DNA of 64,000 bases from Polynucleobacter sp. MWH-Aus1W21 (GCF_018687275.1 NZ_CP061287.1:1302001-1366000), one strand, 5' to 3'. Shown: positions 15,698 through 24,143, numbered from the stretch's first letter. Notes: generated by a model from the sequence alone, not told the origin. A program made the numbers and translations.

Positions 15698-16192
15698 TTA
15701 GTGCTTCATCGCTCCGCCATGACCTGCACCTGGGTTACCCATCGCATTTACAGGCATCTTTACCTCTACTTCGCCTGCTTTAGCAAATTTGAGTTTGACT
15801 GGAACAGTTTCACCAGCAGCCAATGGCGCCTTAATATTCATGAACATGAGATGTAAACCGCCTGGTTTCAATTCTACGGCGCCACCAGCAGGGACAGCGA
15901 TATCTTTTACCTGACGCATTTTCATAACATTGCCATCCATTGCCATTTCGTGCAATTGCACTTCACCAGCAACTGGTGAGCTAGCAGATACCAATTGATC
16001 GGCAGAGCCCTTGTTCTCAATTTTCATAAAGCCGCCAGCTACTTGTTGCCCAGGAACGGTTGCACGGGTATAAGCACCCTCAATTTTGATCGCATTCGTT
16101 GTCACCGTTTTAGAGACGCCTTGTGCTAAGACTGCGCCAGCCATTGCTACGCCAGTAACAATAAATAACGCTTTCGATAGAGTTGATTTCAT
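15698..16192 (-). CDS. PCu(A)C-type periplasmic copper chaperone
   Basis: PCu(A)C proteins bind Cu(I) in the periplasm and deliver it to cytochrome oxidase or other acceptors. The 164-aa protein has a signal peptide (about residues 1-23, ending VLAQ). Its canonical copper site matches H-x10-M-x21-H-x-M exactly: H81, M92, H114, M116. The C-terminus GAGHGGAMKH adds a His/Met tail found in extended members that also bind Cu(II). It is the last gene of the copper operon, 49 bp after the thioredoxin-like gene. The family assignment is firm; the acceptor is not known. Confidence 0.94.
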   Translation of the reverse strand: MKSTLSKALFIVTGVAMAGAVLAQGVSKTVTTNAIKIEGAYTRATVPGQQVAGGFMKIENKGSADQLVSASSPVAGEVQLHEMAMDGNVMKMRQVKDIAVPAGGAVELKPGGLHLMFMNIKAPLAAGETVPVKLKFAKAGEVEVKMPVNAMGNPGAGHGGAMKH

Positions 16193-16241
16193 TTCTGTAT
16201 TCTCCTAGTTAGTATTTATATGGGGTTGGCATGCGCGTTGA

Positions 16242-16724
16242 CTATGACTTGCTGCCCATGAAGCTTTGCAACTTCTGAAAATCTACCCCGCCAGTTTTCC
16301 GAGTAGCTTTGCCGACCTTATCAATCATGATCGTTGTAGGGGTTTCTCCATGCCACTGCGGGTCAATCTCATAACGTAAGCGCTCATCAAATGGAGTGGC
16401 AACATAATAATTATTTGCCTTATCCAAACCCGCCTTAGTCAGCATTTTTTTAATTGCATCTTGAGAAACATCATCAACCTGAATAAAGACCACTTTTGCA
16501 TTTGGATTTTTTTTAAGAAATTGACCCCACTGCGGCATCTCTTTGACGCACGCTGGGCAGGTAACACCCCAAAAATGCACTGCCAGTGGCGCGCCATTGC
16601 TTGCTTTAGTTATAGACTTCCAATCTCCTGCTTGATAGGGCTTCAAAGTAGCTGTATCTGCCTGCGCCAGACCAACGACAGAAAGAAATAAGGTAAAGAA
16701 GATTGCTGACCAAAACCGCTTCAT
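16242..16724 (-). CDS. TlpA/ResA-like periplasmic thioredoxin
   Basis: The 160-aa protein has a signal peptide (residues 1-22, ending AQA) and a thioredoxin fold with the redox motif C56-P-A-C59 in HFWGVTCPACVKEMPQW. ETPTTIMIDKVGKATRKTGG is the cis-Pro region. TlpA-type proteins reduce the cysteines of copper chaperones and of CuA sites, so a role in keeping the neighbouring copper proteins reduced is likely. It overlaps the upstream propeller gene by 4 bp (ATGA), which indicates translational coupling. The operon context favours copper handling over cytochrome c maturation. Confidence 0.9.
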   Translation of the reverse strand: MKRFWSAIFFTLFLSVVGLAQADTATLKPYQAGDWKSITKASNGAPLAVHFWGVTCPACVKEMPQWGQFLKKNPNAKVVFIQVDDVSQDAIKKMLTKAGLDKANNYYVATPFDERLRYEIDPQWHGETPTTIMIDKVGKATRKTGGVDFQKLQSFMGSKS

Positions 16725-17983
16725 TGCTTTTGTCCAATATTCATTAATTGATAGCCATCGTCACGCGTTAACCAAGATAAAAATACTTCGTTCCCTCTAT
16801 CTAATAACAGGGGATGATCGCTGTACCCAACGGTACTTGCCAATATTTTAGGTGAACTCCAGTTGCCACCATCATCTATAGACTCTTTCAGAAAGACCGA
16901 AGACTTCTTGCCATCAAATTCTTTCCATGCCAGCCATACTTTCTGACCTGAGGAATAAAGATAGGGTCTTGCAACGTTAGCCCCTTCTGCGCCTACCCTA
17001 CTTGGTCTTGAGTAAGTCAACCCCTGATTGCTAGAGTTCGCATAGAACACGCCAGAACGCTTACTACCCTGCGTATACCAAGCAACATGGAATTTTCCGG
17101 TACCAGAAATAGCAATAGATGGACCGTGATGTGGGCATGCATCGGTTTTCCAATCATCGACAGCGACTTTACGAACGGACTCAGCACCCTTACTGGAGAT
17201 CACTTGAGAAGCCTGGTCTCGTATACCGCCAGGAAAGATAGCTCGGTAGATAATAACTGGCTGGTCTTGTGGATCTAGTGCTGCGCCAATACGACAGCAC
17301 TCACAACTACTCTCATTAGCAAAATACTCCGCCTGAAATGTCTTGCCGCCATCTCGAGAAGTTGAATAGGCAATGGAACCGCCCAAGCGCTTTTCGCCGC
17401 CCTGCTTTGCTGCTGCAACTAAACGTTTATCAATCCATGAGATAAAGATATTGCCATCTGGCTTTATCAGAACCGATGGGAAGCGCTGACTCGAGCCATC
17501 ATTTACCAGTGAGGCTGGCGCGGTAAAAGTATTACCCCCATCCTCAGACCGAGCAGTATTAATTTGCGCATTCCAGTTGGAGTCTTTAAAGAAGCTATAG
17601 GCTAGAAATACATTACCATTTTTTTCGGAAACAATTTGTGGTCTTGCATCACTACCAGTATCAAGCGATTTACCATGATCAGCAATTTTGACTGCAGGCA
17701 AAAAGGTTTTCCCCAAGTCCATTGATTGGGCCACAGAAACCACCCCATTAGCAGTCCATGCCAAGAGTAACTTTCCATCCTGGCTGAAGAATGGCGTTGC
17801 AGCATTTGCGCACTCCAAACCAGACCCACTACATACTGCAGGTTTTATGGACGAACCACCCATGGGCGATGAGTGGTTCGCCTGAGAAAATACCACTTCA
17901 ATCGAACCAAATCCAAGGGCCACCGCAAGAATCCATCTGGCGGTAAAGCATTTCATGAGGTGACGATTAATAAGATTCACCAT
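16721..17983 (-). CDS. Secreted BNR-repeat beta-propeller of the copper operon (sialidase-like fold)
   Basis: The 420-aa exported protein starts at ATG 17983, coupled to the receptor gene by TGATG; its signal segment is about residues 11-34. Four Asp-box repeats (SMDLGKTF at 87, SEDGGNTF at 146, SRDGGKTF at 209, SIDDGGNW at 368) predict a six-bladed propeller like sialidases. Automatic annotation would call it exo-alpha-sialidase, but I see no catalytic arginine triad or Glu/Tyr pair. Instead it carries C51, C58, the cluster C227-E-C229-C230-R, and C283-P-H285-H286-G-P. With a TonB receptor and PCu(A)C in the same operon, a metal-binding role is more plausible than glycan hydrolysis. Confidence 0.8.
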   Translation of the reverse strand: MVNLINRHLMKCFTARWILAVALGFGSIEVVFSQANHSSPMGGSSIKPAVCSGSGLECANAATPFFSQDGKLLLAWTANGVVSVAQSMDLGKTFLPAVKIADHGKSLDTGSDARPQIVSEKNGNVFLAYSFFKDSNWNAQINTARSEDGGNTFTAPASLVNDGSSQRFPSVLIKPDGNIFISWIDKRLVAAAKQGGEKRLGGSIAYSTSRDGGKTFQAEYFANESSCECCRIGAALDPQDQPVIIYRAIFPGGIRDQASQVISSKGAESVRKVAVDDWKTDACPHHGPSIAISGTGKFHVAWYTQGSKRSGVFYANSSNQGLTYSRPSRVGAEGANVARPYLYSSGQKVWLAWKEFDGKKSSVFLKESIDDGGNWSSPKILASTVGYSDHPLLLDRGNEVFLSWLTRDDGYQLMNIGQKQ

Positions 17984-20172
17984 CAAAATACTACACGAGC
18001 ACCCACAGTGATAACCTGAGGCGAGCCTAATGTGTAACTAGTATTGCTGCCACCGGTTCCAAACGTGTTGTATTGACGATTAAACAAATTGATTGCAGAT
18101 GCATAAATCGTCGTGTTTTTGGAAGCCTCATAGTTTGCACGTAACCCAACCACAGCATAAGAAGCCACCGGCAAAGTATTGGAAGTATTAAGCCAAGAGC
18201 TACCGACATAACGCACATTGGCAGTCAAGCTCGCATTAGGCACTGGATAGTAAGTAATTCCTCCACCCAATATATTTTGCGGAACACCGCCTACTTGTTT
18301 ACCCGTTGGGTCACTTGTAGCACTCATGGTTAGCTGGGTACTAGTAAATGCATAGTTCGCATCAGTAGCCCATTTAGAGTTAATGTCGTGATGGAACTGG
18401 AACTCGATACCTTGACTTAGAAGGTTTTGATTATTGGTGTAGTAACTGATATTTTTTGAATTACAAATACCTACATTTCCAGTTCCAGCCAAGGGGTTCC
18501 CTGTGGCGCCACAAAGACTTCTAGCTAAGGCTACGTCGCTTGAGCTTTGGCTTGAAAGGCTGTAGGTTGCAACTGCATTCTGAATATAGTTATTAAATGC
18601 TGTTAATTGCGCAAAGCCGCCCTTCCAGCGGTAGTCTGTTCCAACTTCATAACCAGTCATGGTTTCAGGCGTCAAATTAGGGTTAGCAAAACTATAGCCA
18701 CTTGAGGATCCATAGGAACGCAAAGTGTTATTTAAACCAGGCGCGTGAAAAGCCTGATAGGCTGCCGTTCTTAAATCCCAATTATTTGACAGATTGTATA
18801 AAAAGCCTAAGGTTGGACTGAGCTGAGTTTTGCTTTGATTGGGGATACTTTGATATGCAGGATTCATGCCATTTGCACCAGCGTTATAACTAGTAGGCGT
18901 TTGACTACTCCATTGGTCAACACGAACTGCTAGGGTGGTTTCAAGAGGCATCATTTGAGCCTTAGACTTTAGTTGACCCAATAGACCTAAAAATGTTTGC
19001 TGGCCTTGCCCGTAGTTGACTGCTGCAACAGTGCCATTATTGTTTAGGTTATTGGTCAAATTAGACCCTGCAATATTTCTAGCATCCACGCCAACCAAAT
19101 ATTGATCTATCGCTCCGGTTAAATCTTGAGTGAATTGAGCTGATGCACCTACAGTGTTGTAGGGGTCTTTGTAGTTAGCATTAATGTAGGGTGTATTAGC
19201 TGCAATATTATTTGATCTCGTGGTCGTGGTTGAGCCATTTTGCTTATTAAAGTTCGTATTCTCGTAAAAGAAATTGACATCAACCTTAGCCTTGTCTGCC
19301 AACTTTGTCGTAGATCCCGCGGCAACATCCGTCTCTTGCATGATGTTTGTAGCGAAGTTATACCCCGAGGATAAATCGGACATAGTGTGATAACCCACGC
19401 GAAAGAAACCATTGGTATCTTGAGTAGCCTTAAAGTATCCCTGCAGACGAAAGTTAGAATTGTGGGAACTACCATCACCTTGGCCATTTTTAATGCTGCT
19501 AGAAGATGCAGGGGCTAGTGTGGAAATATTTTGATATCCATTGGTATTGAAATAGTCCGCAGAAAATCTTAATTGCAAGGATTCTGACGCGATGATATCT
19601 TTAGATGCGGCTACGTTATAGGTTCCAAAAGAGCCGATACTTGCAGACGCATCTTGTTGACTATTAACAGGTGTTTTAGTCTTAATGTTAATGACGCCAC
19701 CCATGCCGTAGTTACCCCACAAGCTAGAAACGCCACCACGAATAAACTCAACAGAGTCAATGGCTGACATAGGCACCAAATTCCATTGGACTGTGCCATA
19801 GAAAGCATCATTAGCAGGCAACCCATCGATCAGAACCAGTGTTCGCGCGTTTCCAAGACCACGCACGTTAATACTTTGACCGGTGGGATCCTTTTGATAG
19901 TAAGGTGTGTCATTCAAAATGACGCCAGGTACATTCTTTAAGACTTGATCAATTGTCTGATCCGGCGATATCTCCAGCGCCTCTTTGGTAAGGATCGTGG
20001 TGTTTAAGGGGATCTCATCCAATGGGGTGCCTGAGCGGGTGGCTGTTACGGTCACGCTCTTTAACTTCTGGTCGTAGTCTGGCGGTGGCGCAATTTGCGC
20101 TTGCGCATTAATAAGTACTGAACCAAATAACATGCCTACGCATGCACTGATTTTCTTTTGCTGAAATAACAT
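17983..20172 (-). CDS. TonB-dependent outer-membrane receptor, probably for copper
   Basis: The 729-aa receptor has a signal peptide (about 1-26, ending AQAQ), a TonB-box-like segment SVTVTATRSG, a plug domain (LNTTILTKEALEISPDQTIDQVLKNVPGVILND through NVRGLGNARTLVLIDGLPAND and RGGVSSLWGNYGMGGVINIKTK), and a 22-strand barrel ending in the outer-membrane signature VITVGARVVF. Such receptors take up metal complexes using TonB energy. Copper as substrate is inferred from the operon: CruR-like leader gene before it, BNR protein, thioredoxin and PCu(A)C after it. GGAG (20182-20179) precedes the ATG by 6 bases. Confidence 0.92.
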   Translation of the reverse strand: MLFQQKKISACVGMLFGSVLINAQAQIAPPPDYDQKLKSVTVTATRSGTPLDEIPLNTTILTKEALEISPDQTIDQVLKNVPGVILNDTPYYQKDPTGQSINVRGLGNARTLVLIDGLPANDAFYGTVQWNLVPMSAIDSVEFIRGGVSSLWGNYGMGGVINIKTKTPVNSQQDASASIGSFGTYNVAASKDIIASESLQLRFSADYFNTNGYQNISTLAPASSSSIKNGQGDGSSHNSNFRLQGYFKATQDTNGFFRVGYHTMSDLSSGYNFATNIMQETDVAAGSTTKLADKAKVDVNFFYENTNFNKQNGSTTTTRSNNIAANTPYINANYKDPYNTVGASAQFTQDLTGAIDQYLVGVDARNIAGSNLTNNLNNNGTVAAVNYGQGQQTFLGLLGQLKSKAQMMPLETTLAVRVDQWSSQTPTSYNAGANGMNPAYQSIPNQSKTQLSPTLGFLYNLSNNWDLRTAAYQAFHAPGLNNTLRSYGSSSGYSFANPNLTPETMTGYEVGTDYRWKGGFAQLTAFNNYIQNAVATYSLSSQSSSDVALARSLCGATGNPLAGTGNVGICNSKNISYYTNNQNLLSQGIEFQFHHDINSKWATDANYAFTSTQLTMSATSDPTGKQVGGVPQNILGGGITYYPVPNASLTANVRYVGSSWLNTSNTLPVASYAVVGLRANYEASKNTTIYASAINLFNRQYNTFGTGGSNTSYTLGSPQVITVGARVVF

Positions 20173-20194
20173 TTACTACTCCACTTGATAACAC

Positions 20195-20240
20195 GGCAAC
20201 GTATTGATGAAATCGTTGCCAACTACATAGCTAGGCTATG
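20195..20240 (-). promoter_or_regulatory. Structured leader between the CruR-like gene and the receptor gene
   Basis: The 80-bp gap holds two perfect inverted repeats: GGCAACG/CGTTGCC (20195-20201 with 20214-20220) and CATAGC/GCTATG with a 3-base loop (20226-20231 with 20235-20240). A third weak stem, CCTAA/TTAGG (20242-20246 with 20253-20257), runs over the upstream stop codon. None has a T run, so intrinsic termination is not indicated. In the Bordetella CruR operon, Rho terminates transcription in the equivalent gap when copper is present. Confidence 0.55.
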
Positions 20241-20252
20241 CCCTAAATTTAA

Positions 20253-20624
20253 TTAGGCGTTTACTGGTGGAGCTGCTGAGGGGGGTGTTACCCAAACTGC
20301 GAGTGGTTTGGGTGATTGATAGAAAAGCGCTGGCAGCAAAGCTAAAGTTTGTGGCGCTTGGAATGTGAGATTGGTATTAAAGGCTGGTGTGATGCTATTT
20401 TGAGCTACGCAATAAGGACATGGTTGAGCTTGCTCTGCTACCTCTTGCTCATCACCCTGCACTTGAATCTGCATCTTGTTACCATCCACCGAACAAATCT
20501 CCATTGCAAAACCTTGGCCATGCTTGGAAAGCGAAACCGCTTGAGAAACAGCAGGCGCAAGCGCGCTCATTGCGATTGCAAATGCGGCAATCCAGTGAAT
20601 GAGGCGGTTTTTATGGAGATTCAT
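20253..20624 (-). CDS. DUF2946 protein, CruR-like copper-responsive upstream ORF
   Basis: This 123-aa protein heads the copper operon. An N-terminal hydrophobic segment (residues 9-30, WIAAFAIAMSALAPAVSQA) would direct it to the membrane. It has C44 (MEICSVDG) and a C69-P-Y-C72 motif, typical of DUF2946. In Bordetella, the DUF2946 protein CruR senses copper through its CxxC while being translated, and arrest on a C-terminal RAPP motif sets expression of the downstream receptor. Here the C-terminus reads SAAPPVNA (AAPP at 117-120), a similar proline-rich end with Ala in place of Arg. That it works the same way is inference. Confidence 0.82.
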   Translation of the reverse strand: MNLHKNRLIHWIAAFAIAMSALAPAVSQAVSLSKHGQGFAMEICSVDGNKMQIQVQGDEQEVAEQAQPCPYCVAQNSITPAFNTNLTFQAPQTLALLPALFYQSPKPLAVWVTPPSAAPPVNA

Positions 20625-20671
20625 GATGGGAGAATTTTATCGGAATTTTTTATTTCTTTTATTTCTTGTAT

Positions 20672-20698
20672 GAAAAAAGGGGCTGACGCCCCTTTTTC
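20672..20698 (-). terminator. Intrinsic terminator after tctA
   Basis: On the minus strand GGGGCG-TCA-(G)CCCC is preceded by GGAAAAA and followed by TTTTTTC. It lies 30 bp after the tctA stop and closes the tctCBA operon. It also separates that operon from the copper operon, whose first gene starts 48 bp further on. Confidence 0.85.
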
Positions 20699-20727
20699 CT
20701 GTGAAATCGCTATTTCTAGCGAGTTAC

Positions 20728-22227
20728 TTATGCTGCTGCAGACTTTTTCTTGCCTACAAACTTGCCAATCAATGGCCAGAAGAGGAGCAATAAAGCCAAA
20801 GATGTAATGCCGCCTACCAATGGGTTAGAGAAGAAAATATCTAAGCTACCCTGTGAGAACAACATGGATTGACGGAATGAATCTTCTGCACGGTCACCCA
20901 ATACCAAGGCCAAGACCATTGGGGCCATTGGGTAGTCGAGTTTCTTGAAAACATAACCAAGAACACCGAAGCCCATCATCAACCAAACGTCAAACATAGC
21001 GTTATGAACGGTGTATGCACCAACCGCACAAATCACAATAATGACTGGTGCAATGATTGAGAACGGAATTCTCAAGATGGAAGCAAACAGTGGCACGCAA
21101 GTTAATACAACAAACAAGCCGGCCAAGTTACCCAAGTACATACTAGCGATCAAGCCCCAAACAAAGTCTGGCTTCTCTACGAAAAGCAAAGGACCAGGTT
21201 GTAAACCCCAGATCAACAAGCCACCGAGCAATACCGCTGCTGTAGGTGAACCTGGAATACCGAGAGACAACATTGGGAGGAGTGCTGCAGTACCAGCAGC
21301 GTGAGCTGCAGTTTCTGGAGCAACAATACCTTCCATCTTGCCGGTACCAAACTTATCACCTTCTTTGGATACACGCTTAGCAACGCCGTAAGCCATGAAA
21401 GAAGCAGGTGTTGCACCGCCTGGAGTAATACCCATCCAGCAACCAATTAAGCAGCTGCGTAATGAAGTAGCCCAGTATTTAGGCAATTGCTTCCAGGTTT
21501 CCCAAACCACTTTGCCGCGAATCTTCGCTGCTGCACCTTGGAATGCCAAGCCTTCTTCCATTGACAAGAGAATCTCACCGATACCGAACAAACCGATCAC
21601 TGCGATCAAGAAGTCAAAGCCACGCATCAATTCTGGATTACCGAATGTCAAGCGCAATTGGCCAGTAACGGTATCCATACCAACAGTAGCCAAAGCAAAG
21701 CCCAACATCATTGCAGAAATGGTCTTAAATGGCGAACCCTTATTCATACCCACAAAACTACAGAAGGTAAGCAGGTAGACCGAGAAGAATTCTGGCGGAC
21801 CGAATTGGAGTGCGAACTTTGCAACCAATGGTGCCAAGAAGGTAATCATCACGATCGCAAAGAAAGCGCCTACGAAAGAAGATGTGAAGGCTGCAGTCAA
21901 TGCTTCGCCAGCTTTACCATTACGGGCCATTGGATAACCGTCAAAGGTTGTCGCAACAGACCATGGCTCGCCGGGAATATTAAACAGGACCGATGTGATC
22001 GCTCCGCCGAACAACGCACCCCAGTAAATACAGGAGAGCATGATGATCGCGGAAGTTGGTGGCATTGTGAATGTCAACGGCAACAGAATCGCAATACCGT
22101 TTGCACCACCTAAACCTGGCAACACGCCGATGATCACACCAAGTGTTACACCAACCAACATTAACAGCAAGTTAAAGGGTGTCATTGCAACGGCAAAGCC
22201 GTTGAATAGAGCGCTAATTTCTTCCAA
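20728..22227 (-). CDS. tctA: Tripartite tricarboxylate transporter, large permease TctA
   Basis: TctA is the large inner-membrane subunit of a binding-protein-dependent secondary transporter for carboxylates. The 499-aa protein has about 11-12 hydrophobic segments and the family motifs GVLPGLGGANGIAILLPLTF, GAITSVLFNIPGEPWSVATTFDGYPMARNGKAGEAL and LGIPGSPTAAVLLGGLLIWGLQPGP. The start is TTG at 22227, supported by AAGGAG six bases upstream; the next in-frame ATG (residue 15) has no such site. It follows tctB by 41 bp in the order C-B-A. The substrate cannot be assigned beyond di- or tricarboxylates. Confidence 0.95.
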   Translation of the reverse strand: MEEISALFNGFAVAMTPFNLLLMLVGVTLGVIIGVLPGLGGANGIAILLPLTFTMPPTSAIIMLSCIYWGALFGGAITSVLFNIPGEPWSVATTFDGYPMARNGKAGEALTAAFTSSFVGAFFAIVMITFLAPLVAKFALQFGPPEFFSVYLLTFCSFVGMNKGSPFKTISAMMLGFALATVGMDTVTGQLRLTFGNPELMRGFDFLIAVIGLFGIGEILLSMEEGLAFQGAAAKIRGKVVWETWKQLPKYWATSLRSCLIGCWMGITPGGATPASFMAYGVAKRVSKEGDKFGTGKMEGIVAPETAAHAAGTAALLPMLSLGIPGSPTAAVLLGGLLIWGLQPGPLLFVEKPDFVWGLIASMYLGNLAGLFVVLTCVPLFASILRIPFSIIAPVIIVICAVGAYTVHNAMFDVWLMMGFGVLGYVFKKLDYPMAPMVLALVLGDRAEDSFRQSMLFSQGSLDIFFSNPLVGGITSLALLLLFWPLIGKFVGKKKSAAA

Positions 22228-22268
22228 CTTGAACTCCTTATTTAATCTTTTTTAATAGTTATTCTTTT

Positions 22269-22796
22269 TTATTGCACACCCAAGAATTCGAGCGGGTTAA
22301 ACCAGGCGCCGTGTGGCAATGGAACTTGGAACCAGTACTCAAACATTAGGTAGAGGGCAGCGCTCACACCAACAGACACAGCAACAGCCTTCCAAATTGG
22401 GTACTTGCCCAGCCACACCATAAAGATTGCGATGTAGAGAGCAGCAGAAACATAAATACCAATCAGTTGCACGCCCAATACAAACACAGTCGCTGGCAGA
22501 AGCACGGCCATAACTTGCTTTAATGGCTCGCTATCGACAAATGACTCTGTTTTCTTTTTCTTATTAACGATCGCTGCTTGGTAAAGAGTGACTGTGCTTG
22601 AAAGCAGAATAATCAAGCTAATGTAGAAAGGGAAATATCCTGCCTCAGGGCCGTCAGCACCCCAGCTAGCGCCTAACTTCAAGCTACCCACCATCACTGT
22701 CAGGCCAATCGCCAAAAATACGAGCGAAGTGATGATATCCATCGCTCTAACGCTGATTGCTGATTCTTGATTTGAATTATTTGTATGTTCTGACAT
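22269..22796 (-). CDS. tctB: Tripartite tricarboxylate transporter, small permease TctB
   Basis: TctB is the four-helix small membrane subunit that works with TctA. The 175-aa protein shows four hydrophobic stretches (about residues 20-40, 58-76, 95-125, 138-158) and the family's loop with WGADGPEAGYFPFYISLI after the first helix. A Ser/Asn-rich start (MSEHTNNSNQ) precedes helix one. The gene lies between tctC and tctA on the same strand; a hairpin between tctC and tctB may lower its expression relative to the binding protein. Confidence 0.92.
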   Translation of the reverse strand: MSEHTNNSNQESAISVRAMDIITSLVFLAIGLTVMVGSLKLGASWGADGPEAGYFPFYISLIILLSSTVTLYQAAIVNKKKKTESFVDSEPLKQVMAVLLPATVFVLGVQLIGIYVSAALYIAIFMVWLGKYPIWKAVAVSVGVSAALYLMFEYWFQVPLPHGAWFNPLEFLGVQ

Positions 22797-22836
22797 TTTT
22801 ATATTTTTAATAAAGTTGATTAACGCACTTACTTAA

Positions 22837-22868
22837 AAAATAGGACCCCCAATTGGAGATCCTATTTT
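22837..22868 (-). terminator. Intra-operon hairpin between tctC and tctB
   Basis: AAAATAGGA (22837-22845) and TCCTATTTT (22860-22868) are a perfect 9-bp stem. On the minus strand it ends in TTTTTT, 13 bp after the tctC stop. This would act as a partial terminator or as an RNA 3'-end stabiliser, giving more binding protein than permease, a common arrangement for transport operons. Confidence 0.7.
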
Positions 22869-22880
22869 GCTTTCACAAAA

Positions 22881-23885
22881 TTACTTAGCCAAGAATCCAG
22901 CTTCAGACATCAATTGCTTGTGTAAAGCCTCATTCAATGTAAGCCAGTTTCTAAATTCTTTACCAGTCATGAATGTTTGATTGAATGCGCCATCAGCCAT
23001 AAATTTTTTCCACTCTGGTGTAGCACGAACCTTCTTGAATAGGTCGATGTAGAAATCAACCTGCTCTTGACTTACACCAGGAGCCATGAAGATGCCGCGC
23101 AACATGACATAGTCTGTTGGAACACCAACTTCTTTACAAGTTGGTACGTCATACCATGACTGAGTATCAGTAACCTTCTCTTTGTATGGCATACGTGTGT
23201 CATCAAATACGCACAATGCACGCAACTTATTAGCACGCCACTGAGCTACTGCCTCAATAGGATTGTTTACTGATGAATCAATGTGATTACCAACGAGTTG
23301 CACAGCCACATCGCCTCCCCCTTTAAATGGGATGTAGGTGAATTTCGCGCCTGTAGCCTTCTCCAAGGCAACTGTGATGATCTGATCTTCTTGCTTGGAT
23401 CCAGTACCACCCATTTTGAATTTACCTGGACCAGCTGCTTTAGCTGCGTCGATATATTCCTTAGCAGTTTTATACGGCTTGTCAGCGTTGTCCCACAAAA
23501 CGAATTGGTCAAGCGCCAACATCGCTACTGGAGTAATGTCTTGCCAGTTAAATGGCACGCCAGTTGCTAATGGAGTGGTGAATAAGTTTGAAAGCGTGAT
23601 GATGATTTTATTTGGATCGCCTTTGGCTTCTTTCATTGCCAAGAAACCTTCTGCGCCAGCACCTGCACCCTTATTCACAGGAATAACAGCCTGCTTCATC
23701 AAATTGTTTTTAGTGATAATGCCCTGAATCATACGAGCCATTTGGTCAGCACCGCCGCCAGGACCAGCCGGGATGATGAACTCAACGGGTTTATTTGGTT
23801 CCCACGCTGCAAATGCAGGTGATACGCCAGCAACACCAAGGGCTAATGCTGTAGAAATCAATGCACCTTTAAATTTCATCTTCAT
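22881..23885 (-). CDS. tctC: Bug-family periplasmic binding protein TctC
   Basis: This is the solute-binding subunit of the Tct transporter, a member of the large betaproteobacterial Bug family. It has a signal peptide (MKMKFKGALISTALALGVAGVSPAFA-A), then EPNKPVEFIIPAGPGGGADQMARMI, the ligand-site loop typical of Bug proteins. The start is placed at ATG 23885 because GGAGA lies 8 bases upstream; an in-frame upstream ATG ten codons earlier lacks a Shine-Dalgarno and would put a polar extension before the signal peptide. The product is 334 aa, standard for the family. It is the first gene of tctCBA. Confidence 0.94.
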   Translation of the reverse strand: MKMKFKGALISTALALGVAGVSPAFAAWEPNKPVEFIIPAGPGGGADQMARMIQGIITKNNLMKQAVIPVNKGAGAGAEGFLAMKEAKGDPNKIIITLSNLFTTPLATGVPFNWQDITPVAMLALDQFVLWDNADKPYKTAKEYIDAAKAAGPGKFKMGGTGSKQEDQIITVALEKATGAKFTYIPFKGGGDVAVQLVGNHIDSSVNNPIEAVAQWRANKLRALCVFDDTRMPYKEKVTDTQSWYDVPTCKEVGVPTDYVMLRGIFMAPGVSQEQVDFYIDLFKKVRATPEWKKFMADGAFNQTFMTGKEFRNWLTLNEALHKQLMSEAGFLAK

Positions 23886-24088
23886 AAGATATGTCTCCAA
23901 AAAATGGTTAACCAATTTAATTTGGCTTATTTGTTGTGTGAGTGATTTTTAAACAAGATGTGCCAGTAAAACTTGACTACCATCAATAATTTCGCAATCG
24001 ATTCACACGGGCTTCTGAAATCTAGTAGAAACCCTGATAACTCAAGCCAAAGACCGTAGATAGTGTACTTACATCAGAGATAAAAAAC

Positions 24089-24113
24089 TGCATTTAATGC
24101 ACGAAAAATGCAC
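24089..24113. promoter_or_regulatory. Possible operator upstream of tctC
   Basis: In the 298-bp gap before tctC, TGCATT-T-AATGCA (24089-24101) is a perfect inverted repeat, and AATGCAC recurs at 24096 and 24107, exactly 11 bases (one helical turn) apart. This spacing is typical of sites for regulators bound on one face of DNA. The gap otherwise holds only the hairpin at 24144-24163. Confidence 0.35.
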
Positions 24114-24143
24114 ATTTTTAAAAGGTCTTTAATGCAAATTATT

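Noticed and set aside
16721..17983. Secreted sialidase acting on host or environmental glycans
   Set aside because: Only the Asp-box repeats match. The catalytic residues were not found, and the operon is about copper.
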